Shown here: in pieces, positions 17,865-25,933 of the stretch
Layout: each line of letters starts with the position of its first letter
Numbering within the stretch: position 1 is the stretch's first letter
DNA from: Planctomycetaceae bacterium
Lineage (GTDB): Bacteria; Planctomycetota; Phycisphaerae; Tepidisphaerales; Tepidisphaeraceae
Length of the DNA stretch: 64,000 nucleotides
Reading direction: 5' to 3'
NCBI GenBank assembly: GCA_027487775.1
Contig: JAIYCY010000031.1
Coordinates: 62,001-126,000, forward strand
Position numbers and translations under genes: made by a program
The notes under the pieces: generated by a model
What the model saw: only the letters and a program-made list of their open reading frames with translations
Databases searched by the model: none
What the model was told of the DNA's origin: nothing

Positions 17865-19451
17865 GTGTCTCGAAATCGCTCATCCCACCGCAACCCTTCC
17901 GTCAACCGCCTGTCTTGCATGATCGCATCGTGCGTGCTCGCGATGCCGGCGATGCTGGCCTTGCCGGCGTTCGGTCAGAACGATCCAGCGCCCGAGATCG
18001 AGAACTCCCCGTACACCTTCGCCGGTCAAGTCAACACCGACGGCGCGGTTCTGCGTTCAGGCCCCAGCGAGAGCGACTACGCGACACAAAAGCTCAGCGC
18101 CGGTGATCGTCTCACGGTCGTGGGCGTGCGATTCGACTGGCTGAAGGTCATTCCACCCGAAGGCTCGTTCTGCCTCGTGCCGCAAGCCTTCGTCGAACGC
18201 TCCGGCGACGGCACCGTCGGCAGGGTGGGCGCCAACCCCGCCACCGTTCGCATCGGCTCGTCCATCACCCAACAGCGACACAAAGTCCCGCTCCGACTCG
18301 ATCCCGGCTCGCCGGTGAAGATCCTCGGTACGGTCGATGAGTTTTATCGCATCGTCCCTCCGCCGGGCGTTTATCTGTATGTCGAGAAGAAGGTGGTCGA
18401 CCCCGTCCGTCGCCTCGACGAAGCACAGCCAAACCCTGCGCCGGCGAATCCAGCGCCCGTCGCGCCCAGTCCAGTCACACCCAGTCCAGTCACACCCAAT
18501 CCCGTCACACCGAATCCTGTCACCTCAAGCACAACCCCCACACCACCGCCGGTCGATGCCGCGCCCGCTGCAAGTCCTTCACCTGTAGAACCGGCGCCCA
18601 CCGCTGCGAACGCGGTCACCCCAGCCACGGACCCCACCGCCAACACACCGGCAGCGACACCCGCGACCGAGAACGCGTCCGGCGGACGCTTTGTCATCAG
18701 TTCGGATGGCACACAGACGTTCGTCCCCGATCCCGCGGCTGGTTCGTCAACGCCCCCGACCGTCACCGATCCCGCCGCCCCCGCAAACGGTGGCGTCAGC
18801 GTTGTCACGCCGGCGCCTATCGCCGATCCGAATGCAAGGCCAACGCGCGTCGTGGTCGAATCGCTCCAGCAACTTGAAGTCAAGTACGCCGATGCGTCGG
18901 CCCTGCCGATTGATCAGCAGCCCATCGACGAGATGCTCGCCGAGTACAATGCGATCCTCGCCGAGCCGAATCTTCCGCCGGCCTCGCGTCAGATCGCGGA
19001 GTTCCGTGCGCAGACGTTGTCGATTCGCGCCGAAGCCCTCGCCAGCGTCCGCGCCACGCTGGTGGCTCAACAGCAGGTCGCCGTCAAGCAGCAAGACCTC
19101 ACCGCCGAGCAGGTCGATCTCGAACAGCGCGTCGCCGAAACCTCCGTCGCCCAGTTTGTCGCCGTCGGTCGACTCGCCGTCTCCAGCCTGCAAATCGGCA
19201 ACGAGACGCTCTATCGCCTCGTCGATCCGGCCAACAGTCGCCTCGTGATCTACGTCCGCACCAACAACCCGAGCTTCACGTCCATGCTCGATCAATTCGT
19301 CGGCATTCAGGGCGAAGTCGTCGCCGACCCGTCGATCAAACTCACCTACATCACCCCGACCGAGGTCAAACCCGTCGATCCCGCCGACGTCAACACCAAG
19401 GTTTTCGCCACGCACACGCCGGCAAGCCTCATCACGCAGCCGGTGCAGTGA
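17865..19451 (+). CDS. Exported protein with two bacterial SH3 domains and Pro/Thr-rich linker
   Basis: A 528-residue protein with a signal peptide (hydrophobic LSCMIASCVLAMPAMLALPAFG, cleavage after FGQ-type site near 38). Two SH3b-like modules follow, FAGQVNTDGAVLRSGPSESDYATQKLSAGDRLTVVG (about 52-110) and VGRVGANPATVRIGSSI to YLYVEKKVV (about 120-180). Next comes a low-complexity linker (about 190-265) with SPVTP/NPVTP 15-bp repeats, and a C-terminal helical half rich in Gln and Ala. SH3b modules often bind cell wall; this may be an envelope-anchoring or scaffold protein. The GTG start is supported by AGGAGG eight bases upstream. Confidence 0.8.
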   Translation: MSRNRSSHRNPSVNRLSCMIASCVLAMPAMLALPAFGQNDPAPEIENSPYTFAGQVNTDGAVLRSGPSESDYATQKLSAGDRLTVVGVRFDWLKVIPPEGSFCLVPQAFVERSGDGTVGRVGANPATVRIGSSITQQRHKVPLRLDPGSPVKILGTVDEFYRIVPPPGVYLYVEKKVVDPVRRLDEAQPNPAPANPAPVAPSPVTPSPVTPNPVTPNPVTSSTTPTPPPVDAAPAASPSPVEPAPTAANAVTPATDPTANTPAATPATENASGGRFVISSDGTQTFVPDPAAGSSTPPTVTDPAAPANGGVSVVTPAPIADPNARPTRVVVESLQQLEVKYADASALPIDQQPIDEMLAEYNAILAEPNLPPASRQIAEFRAQTLSIRAEALASVRATLVAQQQVAVKQQDLTAEQVDLEQRVAETSVAQFVAVGRLAVSSLQIGNETLYRLVDPANSRLVIYVRTNNPSFTSMLDQFVGIQGEVVADPSIKLTYITPTEVKPVDPADVNTKVFATHTPASLITQPVQ

Positions 19452-19576
19452 TCGATTCTCGCCCGCAGGGATGATCCGCGTTGGTCGACTGTTTCGGCTG
19501 AATGGTGGGGAAAGACGACCGCCCGGTCGACGCTCGTGTGGTGCCGCGGATCTTTTGGTGTAGAACGGTCAGGCCT

Positions 19577-20323
19577 ATGCAACGTCGTCCCGTCATCGGC
19601 ATCACACTCGATCACAACTCGCGCCCGATCGCGGGCGACAGTCTCGGATCGTCCGCCAACACGCAATACCTGCTGCCGCACGCCTACAGCATCGCAGTCG
19701 AGTCTGCGGGCGGGCTTCCGATTCTTCTGCCCTATCGAACCGATCCAGATCTCATCGACGCGTATGTCAGCATGTGCGACGGATTCGTCCTCTCGGGCGG
19801 AAACGACTACGACCCCGGTCGCTGGGGCGAAGCCCGACATCCCGAGGCGATCGCCATCGATCCGAATCGCGAATCCTTCGACCGCGCGATCATCGCCCGC
19901 ATCGAAAAGAGCCGAAAGCCGGTCCTGGGCATTTGCGGCGGATGCCAGCTCATCAACATCCATCGCGGCGGATCGCTGCATCAATTCCTACCCGACCAAT
20001 CACGCGAGAGCGCCATCGAGCACCGCCGATTCACGATTGAAGAATGGTCCAAGCGACACGACGTGCTCGTCGAACGCGATTCACAGATCGCAACCATCAC
20101 CGGCGAGACCGTGCTGAGTTGCAACAGTTCCCACAAGCAGTCCATTCACCGGCTCGGAGAGGGTCTTCGCGTCGTCGCCCACGCAACCGACGGCGTCGTC
20201 GAGGCCGTCGAAGACCCGACACACCCGTTCTACATCGGCGTGCAATGGCACCCCGAACGCCAGCACACCGACGCACCGCAATCGAAGATCTTCAAGGCCC
20301 TCATCCGTGCCGCCCGACCGTAG
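19577..20323 (+). CDS. Class I glutamine amidotransferase, gamma-Glu-GABA hydrolase (peptidase C26) family
   Basis: A 248-residue cytoplasmic hydrolase resembling PuuD, which removes glutamate from gamma-glutamyl-GABA in putrescine breakdown. It begins RPVIGITLDHN, has GFVLSGGNDYDP near 70, the nucleophile elbow PVLGICGGCQLINIHRGGSL (catalytic Cys near 120), and a C-terminal GVQWHPERQH with the catalytic His and Glu. ATG 19577 is chosen since similarity starts there; the longer frame to 19502 has no support. No other putrescine genes are nearby, so the substrate is open. Confidence 0.88.
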   Translation: MQRRPVIGITLDHNSRPIAGDSLGSSANTQYLLPHAYSIAVESAGGLPILLPYRTDPDLIDAYVSMCDGFVLSGGNDYDPGRWGEARHPEAIAIDPNRESFDRAIIARIEKSRKPVLGICGGCQLINIHRGGSLHQFLPDQSRESAIEHRRFTIEEWSKRHDVLVERDSQIATITGETVLSCNSSHKQSIHRLGEGLRVVAHATDGVVEAVEDPTHPFYIGVQWHPERQHTDAPQSKIFKALIRAARP

Positions 20324-20400
20324 ACCTCGTCGGTCCGTAGCGGTCAAAGTGCGACCGGCTGGCACGATGCTGCTTCAATGTTCCCAATCGTTTCTCGATC

Positions 20401-21615
20401 ATGCGCAGAATCCTCCTCGTCATCACCGACCTCGAGATCGGCGGAACGCCCACGGTTGTCCGCGAGCTTGCCACACGGCTTAGGAGCGAATCACCCGACC
20501 ATGCGATCCACATCGAAGTCGCTTCCCTGAAGCCGCCCGGCCCGGTCGGCGCGATGCTCGTGGCCGCGGGCATCGTCGTTCATTCGCTTAACGCCTCCAG
20601 CATCTGGCAACTCAAGCTCGTCGCCCGCAAGCTGCGCGAACTGATCCACGGGCGCGACATCGACACCGTCTTCAGCTTTCTGGTTCACGCGAACGTCATC
20701 GCGCGATGGGCCGTCGACAGGACCGACCCCTCGCGACGCGTTCGCCTTTTCGAATCGATCCAAACGACCCAGCCTCGCCCGCGTTGGCACTGGTGGGCAC
20801 AGCGATGGGCGTCGCGCCGATGCGATCGCGTGATCGTCCCCAGCCCGTCGGTCGCCCGCATCGCACAAGAACGCTGCGGCCTGAACGCCAACCGCATCGC
20901 GGTCATCCCCAATGCCGTCGATGTCGAACAGTTTCTCGACGCACGCAGATTTAATCTCGCACGCCTCGACACGATGCACGCATCGCAGGGATCGCACGGA
21001 CCCACGAGCGATGCCGAAATCTTTCGGATCGGCTTTGTCGGCAGACTCGATCCGGTCAAACGTCTCAACGCGTTGATCGAAGCGATGCGACTTCTTCCCA
21101 ACAACATCACGCTCGACATTTTCGGGGAAGGCGCAGAACGACAACGCCTCGAAGCGCTCGCCTTTGCAAGCGGCGAGCGTATTCGCTTCCACGGCGCGAT
21201 CTCCAATCCCGCCGCTGCGTATCGCGGGCTCGACGTGCTGGTGCTACCGAGCGTTGCGGAGGGATTTGGGCTGGTGCTGATCGAGGCGATGGCCTCTGCG
21301 GTGCCTGTCGTGGCGGCGCGTTCGCCCGGGATTGTCGATGTGGTCAACCATGAGGTGACCGGCCTGCTCGCCGACGACGCCGCCACCGACTCCGCTGCCC
21401 ATGAGGTTCTCTCGCAGAATCTGGCCCGCGCGGTCCTTCGATTGCGAGACGATTTTTCGCTTCGATCCCGCCTGATCCACTCGGGCATCGCGCACGTCGA
21501 ATCCCGTTATGCCTGGCCTTCGGTGCTGGCGATGTATCGCGCGGCGCTCGATTGTCCAAACACCGGCGATGCGACGTTGCTTTCCCGGATCATCAAGGCA
21601 CAATCGCAAGCATGA
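20401..21615 (+). CDS. Glycosyltransferase family 4 (GT-B fold)
   Basis: A 404-residue retaining glycosyltransferase of the GT4 type, probably transferring a sugar in cell-surface glycan synthesis. It begins with RRILLVITDLEIGGTPTVVRELA, has AVIPNAVDVEQF at the domain junction, IGFVGRLDPVKRLNALIEAM for the nucleotide-sugar site, LDIFGEGAERQRLE, and the EX7E-like stretch VLPSVAEGFGLVLIEAMASAVPVVAARSPGIVDVV. Its stop codon overlaps the pyruvate kinase start (ATGA), suggesting one transcript. Sugar and acceptor are unknown. Confidence 0.9.
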   Translation: MRRILLVITDLEIGGTPTVVRELATRLRSESPDHAIHIEVASLKPPGPVGAMLVAAGIVVHSLNASSIWQLKLVARKLRELIHGRDIDTVFSFLVHANVIARWAVDRTDPSRRVRLFESIQTTQPRPRWHWWAQRWASRRCDRVIVPSPSVARIAQERCGLNANRIAVIPNAVDVEQFLDARRFNLARLDTMHASQGSHGPTSDAEIFRIGFVGRLDPVKRLNALIEAMRLLPNNITLDIFGEGAERQRLEALAFASGERIRFHGAISNPAAAYRGLDVLVLPSVAEGFGLVLIEAMASAVPVVAARSPGIVDVVNHEVTGLLADDAATDSAAHEVLSQNLARAVLRLRDDFSLRSRLIHSGIAHVESRYAWPSVLAMYRAALDCPNTGDATLLSRIIKAQSQA

Positions 21616-23123
21616 ATGGAGTCGCCGCCACACCACGGACGAAGGTGATCGCCACACTCGGACCCGCCGTCGCGTCGGTCGATCTGCTGCTTGGACTGTT
21701 TCAGGCCGGTTGTGACGTTTGTCGCCTCAATTTTTCGCACGGCAGCCTCGACGATCACGCGAAGATGCTCGCCATGGTGCGCGAAGCCGCCGCCAAACAC
21801 GATCGCCCCGTCGCGATTCTCGGCGATCTTTGCGGGCCCAAGATCCGCCTCGGTCGCGTCCCCGACATCGAAGCCGGCGGAATCCCCGTCCATCCCGGCG
21901 AGCGTCTTGTCATCCATCGCAACGATCGCGAAGGCGCCCGCACCGAGCGCGACATCAAAGGCATCACCGCCAAGAGCGTCGAAGTCGGCTGCAACTATCC
22001 CGGGCTCGTCGACGATGTGCAGATCGGGCAGAAAGTCCTCGTTGAGGACGGCCTGCTCCGATTCGTCGCCACCGAGAAGGAACATGACGCACTCGTCTGT
22101 CAGTGCATTGTCGGCGGGATTCTGAAAAGTCGTAAGGGCGTCAACCTCCCCAACACGCTGGTCAACATCCCCAGCATCACCGACTACGACTGGCAGTGCG
22201 TCAACTGGGCGGTCGAACACGATCTGGATTTCCTGGCGCTCTCATTCGTGCGCAGCGCCGACGACATCAGGCTCCTGCAGCAATCCCTTCAAAGCCGGCA
22301 GAGTCGCATCCACGTCGTCGCGAAGATCGAGAAGTCCGAAGCCCTGGACGACATTGATGCCATCATCTCAGCCACCGACGCGTTGATGGTCGCGCGAGGC
22401 GATCTCGGCGTCGAGTTGGATCTGGCCCGCGTTCCGCTGATCCAGAAGGATCTCATCCTCCGCTGTCAGCGTGCCGCCAAGCCGGTGATCGTCGCAACGC
22501 AAATGCTCAACAGCATGATCGAATACTCAACGCCGACACGCGCCGAAGTCAGCGACGTCGCCAATGCCATTCTCGACGGCACTGACGCGGTCATGCTCAG
22601 CGGCGAAACCAGCGTCGGCAAGTATCCGCTCGGCGCGGTTCTCACCATGGCTCACGTCGCGCTCGAAGCCGAAAAATATCGACAGGCCCATCGCAAGCTT
22701 TACCAACTCCCAACGCCCGACCCTCGGAACATGCAACTCTCCACGGGCATCGCGGGCGCGGTCGCGCAGATCGTCAATGACATGCCGATCGATCTCGCGG
22801 TCGTCTATTCACAATCCGGCGCAACCGCCCGCGTCTTCAGCAAACATCGCCTTCCGGTCCCCATTCTCGCATTGACGAGCGATCCGCGTGCCGTTCGACA
22901 GATGGCCCTGGCGTCCGGCGTCGAGCCGACGTTCATGTCACCACCACAGCATATCGACGAACTCGTCGCCCGTGTCGATCGATTGGTTCGCGAGCGCAAA
23001 CTCGTCGCGCCCGGCCGTCGCATCGTCGTTGCCGCCGGCGCATCCCTTGGCACGCCCGGCACACGCAACGCCATCGTCGTTCACACCGTCGGTTCTGAAA
23101 CCACTTCCGAAATCATCCTATGA
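21612..23123 (+). CDS. pyk: Pyruvate kinase
   Basis: Catalyses phosphoenolpyruvate plus ADP to pyruvate plus ATP, the last glycolytic step. The 503-residue protein has TKVIATLGPA at the start, LNFSHGSLDDH with the K+/substrate residues, VAKIEKSEALDDIDAI, the Mg2+-binding MVARGDLGVEL, ATQMLNSMIEYSTPTRAEVSDVANAILDGTDAVMLSGETSVGKYP and a C-terminal allosteric domain. ATG 21612 overlaps the upstream stop and gives the conserved N terminus; the longer frame is spurious. The gene ends in an ATGA overlap with the lipoprotein gene. Confidence 0.97.
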   Translation: MNGVAATPRTKVIATLGPAVASVDLLLGLFQAGCDVCRLNFSHGSLDDHAKMLAMVREAAAKHDRPVAILGDLCGPKIRLGRVPDIEAGGIPVHPGERLVIHRNDREGARTERDIKGITAKSVEVGCNYPGLVDDVQIGQKVLVEDGLLRFVATEKEHDALVCQCIVGGILKSRKGVNLPNTLVNIPSITDYDWQCVNWAVEHDLDFLALSFVRSADDIRLLQQSLQSRQSRIHVVAKIEKSEALDDIDAIISATDALMVARGDLGVELDLARVPLIQKDLILRCQRAAKPVIVATQMLNSMIEYSTPTRAEVSDVANAILDGTDAVMLSGETSVGKYPLGAVLTMAHVALEAEKYRQAHRKLYQLPTPDPRNMQLSTGIAGAVAQIVNDMPIDLAVVYSQSGATARVFSKHRLPVPILALTSDPRAVRQMALASGVEPTFMSPPQHIDELVARVDRLVRERKLVAPGRRIVVAAGASLGTPGTRNAIVVHTVGSETTSEIIL

Positions 23124-23740
23124 ACACGCGATCTCCATCCCTCGTCGCCCTGCTGCTGCTTTCGATCGGCTCGATCATCCTCACCCACGTCGGCTGTGCC
23201 TCCTCATCCGACTCCATCGGGGCTCCGAATCGCGCGTCGGTCACATCAATCTCGACGGCATCCATCGGACCGGTGGTCAGCGATCAGAATTTCGACGCGC
23301 TCTGGAATGCAAGCATCGAAACCCTGCGTGAGCTTCATTTCGAAATCGATCGGGCGGATCGCCGTTCAGGAATCATCACGACGCGGCCCATGACCGGCTC
23401 GCAATTCTTCGAGCCCTGGCGAAGCGAATTGCGATCGTTGGATGCTGTCGCAGAGAGCAGTTTGGCGACGCTTCGTCGGACGGTCGTGGTTCGCTTTTCG
23501 GAGAACTCGGGCATTTATCAGGCCGTCCCGGAAGTCAGCGTCGATCGGCTGAGTCGTCGCGAACGTCGCATCACGAGTTCTGCGGAGTTTACGAATGCGT
23601 TTAAGCGTGACCCCGCCCGCGGGAGCGTCGAATCCGATCGCGGCGAGTCCATTCCGACCGAGTATTTTTATCCCGTCGGGGCCGATCCCGACCTTGCCCG
23701 CCATATCGCCGCCCGCCTGGAGAGCCAACTTCGCAAGTGA
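23120..23740 (+). CDS. Probable lipoprotein of unknown function
   Basis: A 206-residue protein with a short N-terminal hydrophobic segment ending THVGC at residues 23-27, an imperfect lipobox whose Cys could be lipidated. The mature part has an NFDALWNASIETLRELHFEIDRADRRSGIITTRPMTG segment, a pattern seen in small outer-envelope lipoproteins that resemble assembly or entry-exclusion factors, but no named family could be fixed. The start overlaps the pyk stop by four bases, so it is co-translated. The C-terminal part ends in ARHIAARLESQLRK. Confidence 0.65.
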   Translation: MNTRSPSLVALLLLSIGSIILTHVGCASSSDSIGAPNRASVTSISTASIGPVVSDQNFDALWNASIETLRELHFEIDRADRRSGIITTRPMTGSQFFEPWRSELRSLDAVAESSLATLRRTVVVRFSENSGIYQAVPEVSVDRLSRRERRITSSAEFTNAFKRDPARGSVESDRGESIPTEYFYPVGADPDLARHIAARLESQLRK

Positions 23741-23805
23741 TCTGCGGGTGCTGGTTGATTCCATTGGATTCGCCTAGAATGAGGTAGTTCGTTCCGCGGA
23801 GTTCC

Positions 23806-24429
23806 ATGAGTCAGATTCAAGCCTCACCGCTCCCTTCCGATCCCGAGCCGCCCGAGCGTCGCTCGAATCACTCGGCGAATTGGCAGGAAGCACAAGTTCG
23901 CGTTGGATTGATCGATCGCGTTGAAGCGTTCGTCAGTCGGTTGAGCGTGCGCGACCATTTCTGGAATCGCATCTGCTCGCTCATCTGGCTGCCGCTCGCA
24001 TTCTTCAGCGGCATTCGCATGAAGCAGCTGGACAAAAAGACCTACGTCGCGCTGCTTCCATTCAAGCGATTCAACCGCAACTGGTATCGCGCGATGGCCG
24101 GCGGAGCATTGCTCGGCAACGCCGAGATCGCCGGCGGCATGTATGTCTTTGGCGTTTGCGGCGGGGACTACACCGTCGTCTGCAAGAATCTCAATTACAC
24201 GTTTCTTCGCCCCTGCCTCGGCCCCGCGATGTATAAAATGACGCCCAAGGAAAACATTCAGGAGTTGCTGGCCTCCAAAAAGGAATTCAACATCACGCTC
24301 AACATGGACATCGTCCAGCAGAGCCTGCGTGCCACCGATCGCGAACGTCGCGTTGGACGGGCGGACGTCACCTTCCACGTCACACCCAAAGTCCATCACA
24401 AGCGCAAAAAGGCCCGCACCACGCCGTGA
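23806..24429 (+). CDS. Hotdog-fold protein, tentatively DUF4442
   Basis: A 207-residue protein. Its core (about 70-140) reads YVALLPFKRFNRNWYRAMAGGALLGNAEIAGGMYVFG, followed by YTVVCKNLNYTFLRPCLG, resembling the DUF4442/PaaI-like hotdog thioesterase pattern of a conserved Asn, a G-G-A-L helix with a Glu, and a following strand. The N terminus is hydrophilic and the C terminus basic (HHKRKKARTTP). There is no catalytic evidence; thioesterase activity would be inference. It is downstream of the lipoprotein gene by 65 bp. Confidence 0.5.
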   Translation: MSQIQASPLPSDPEPPERRSNHSANWQEAQVRVGLIDRVEAFVSRLSVRDHFWNRICSLIWLPLAFFSGIRMKQLDKKTYVALLPFKRFNRNWYRAMAGGALLGNAEIAGGMYVFGVCGGDYTVVCKNLNYTFLRPCLGPAMYKMTPKENIQELLASKKEFNITLNMDIVQQSLRATDRERRVGRADVTFHVTPKVHHKRKKARTTP

Positions 24430-24474
24430 TCGCCGGTCTGGATGGGCGTCCTGAGTCGCTCAACTGTCAAGCGG

Positions 24475-24525
24475 TCAACTCATCTCGCATATCAACTCAT
24501 CTCGCAAATCGGCTCATCTCGTACA
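24475..24525. repeat. Three tandem 17-bp repeats
   Basis: Units TCAACTCATCTCGCATA (24475-24491), TCAACTCATCTCGCAAA (24492-24508) and TCGGCTCATCTCGTACA (24509-24525). The array ends 15 bp before the ATG of the following membrane protein gene, hence in its 5' leader. Confidence 0.88.
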
Positions 24526-24540
24526 TCGGCCAACTTTTCC

Positions 24541-25803
24541 ATGTCCTCCCCCACCGAATCGGTCCAGCAAACTGACCCCAAGCGAGCGATCGCCTGGGCG
24601 CTCTATCTTGGGATCAGTTGGACGTGGTGCATCGGGATGTTTCTGCCCATCCTTCTAGTGCGAGATTACGGCCCACTTGGCTGGCTGATCTTCGCGATCC
24701 CGAACGTGTTGGGCGCAGCGGCGATGGGATGGGCATTCAAGACGCGGAACGCGAGCCTCACGGTGGTCGCCAAGCACGTACACGCGACCAATACATTTTC
24801 GCTGATCACCATCTCGTTCCACGCCTTCTTTGTGCCATGGCTGTTGAGCCAGTTGCTCGGTCCCCTCGCAGCGGCGATCGGGACGGGGCTGCTGATCGTC
24901 GTCTCCGCCCCGCTGCTCTTAACGCGACTGTCCGCTTCGATGCTGGCGGGGATCGTTTTCTTATTGAGCATTTTTTGTGCAAGCGCCCTTGCCGGCGCCG
25001 ATTCGCTCGCGATGCCTGTTTGGCAGGGCGCAGCGCCCTTCGATCTGCTCGCGCTCGCTGCCGTGTGTGTGCTCGGATTCCTGACCTGCCCCTATCTCGA
25101 TCTCACCTTTCATCGCGCACGACAGCATTGCCTCACGCCCGGCGAATCCAAACTCGCCTTCGGGGTCGGTTTTGGCGTGGTGTTTGCCTCAATGATCGTC
25201 CTCACGCTTCTCTATACCCCGCTTTTGCTGGGCACACGAGGCACCGAGGCGGCACGATGGATCATCGCACTTCACATCCTTGCTCAGTCCTGCTTCACTG
25301 TCGGCATCCACACCGGCGCGTTGCGATCCAGCGTCAGCTCGCCGGAAGGTCATCGCGCGATCTCCACCGCACTCGTTGCCGCTGTCGCAGTCGGCGCGGC
25401 GCTGTCGATCGCGGCACGCGCTTACGATTCCTCGTACGACCCGGCCGCGGAAGCTCTCGTCGCCACTGAAGTCGAACCCGAAACACCACCCGCCCAAGGC
25501 GGATTGACCGGCGGAGAATTTGTCTATCGCTCTTACCTCAGTTTTTACGGTCTGATCGCCCCTGCCTATGTCTGGCTTTGCATGTTCCCCACGCGCGGCT
25601 TCACCAAGCCGCACCCGCGTCAGCTCCTGATCACCGCTCTGGCGATCCTGCTCGCGCTTCCCTTTTTCGTCGTCGCATTCATGTATCGACGCATCGAATG
25701 GGTGCTTCCGGGTGTCGCGATCATCCTTGCTGCCCGGCTCCTGCTCGATCGCGTTCGGCGCGACTGGCTTGAAGAAGAGCGCGCGATTCTCCGCGAGAGT
25801 TAG
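24541..25803 (+). CDS. Multi-spanning inner-membrane protein, unknown
   Basis: A 420-residue protein with roughly ten to twelve hydrophobic helices: IAWALYLGISWTWCIGMFLPILL near 15, GWLIFAIPNVLGAAAMGWAF near 45, then helices up to QLLITALAILLALPFFVVAF near 380. The WTWCIGMFLPILLVRDYGPLGWLIFAIPNVLGA segment loosely recalls sodium:solute symporters, but no family is firm. A soluble loop (about 280-315) is rich in Ala and Glu. ATG 24541 is the first after the 17-bp repeats; the frame running through them (24442) is not credible. Confidence 0.7.
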   Translation: MSSPTESVQQTDPKRAIAWALYLGISWTWCIGMFLPILLVRDYGPLGWLIFAIPNVLGAAAMGWAFKTRNASLTVVAKHVHATNTFSLITISFHAFFVPWLLSQLLGPLAAAIGTGLLIVVSAPLLLTRLSASMLAGIVFLLSIFCASALAGADSLAMPVWQGAAPFDLLALAAVCVLGFLTCPYLDLTFHRARQHCLTPGESKLAFGVGFGVVFASMIVLTLLYTPLLLGTRGTEAARWIIALHILAQSCFTVGIHTGALRSSVSSPEGHRAISTALVAAVAVGAALSIAARAYDSSYDPAAEALVATEVEPETPPAQGGLTGGEFVYRSYLSFYGLIAPAYVWLCMFPTRGFTKPHPRQLLITALAILLALPFFVVAFMYRRIEWVLPGVAIILAARLLLDRVRRDWLEEERAILRES

Positions 25804-25933
25804 GCCACGATGTAACTCTCGTAGATTGCTTGAAACTGGTGGTGGAAGAGGGTCGAGATCTCGTGCTGCGGCGTGCTTGAGATTGCCGCGCGGGCTTTGA
25901 TCTGTATCTTCCCACCCGGAGGTAATGCCAGGG

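Noticed and set aside
17161..17883. Apparent proteins with seven-residue repeats on both strands
   Set aside because: They arise from the 21-bp tandem array being stop-free in several frames.
21552..21612. Longer N terminus for pyruvate kinase
   Set aside because: The extra 20 codons overlap the glycosyltransferase gene and lack similarity; ATG 21612 overlaps its stop and begins the conserved sequence.
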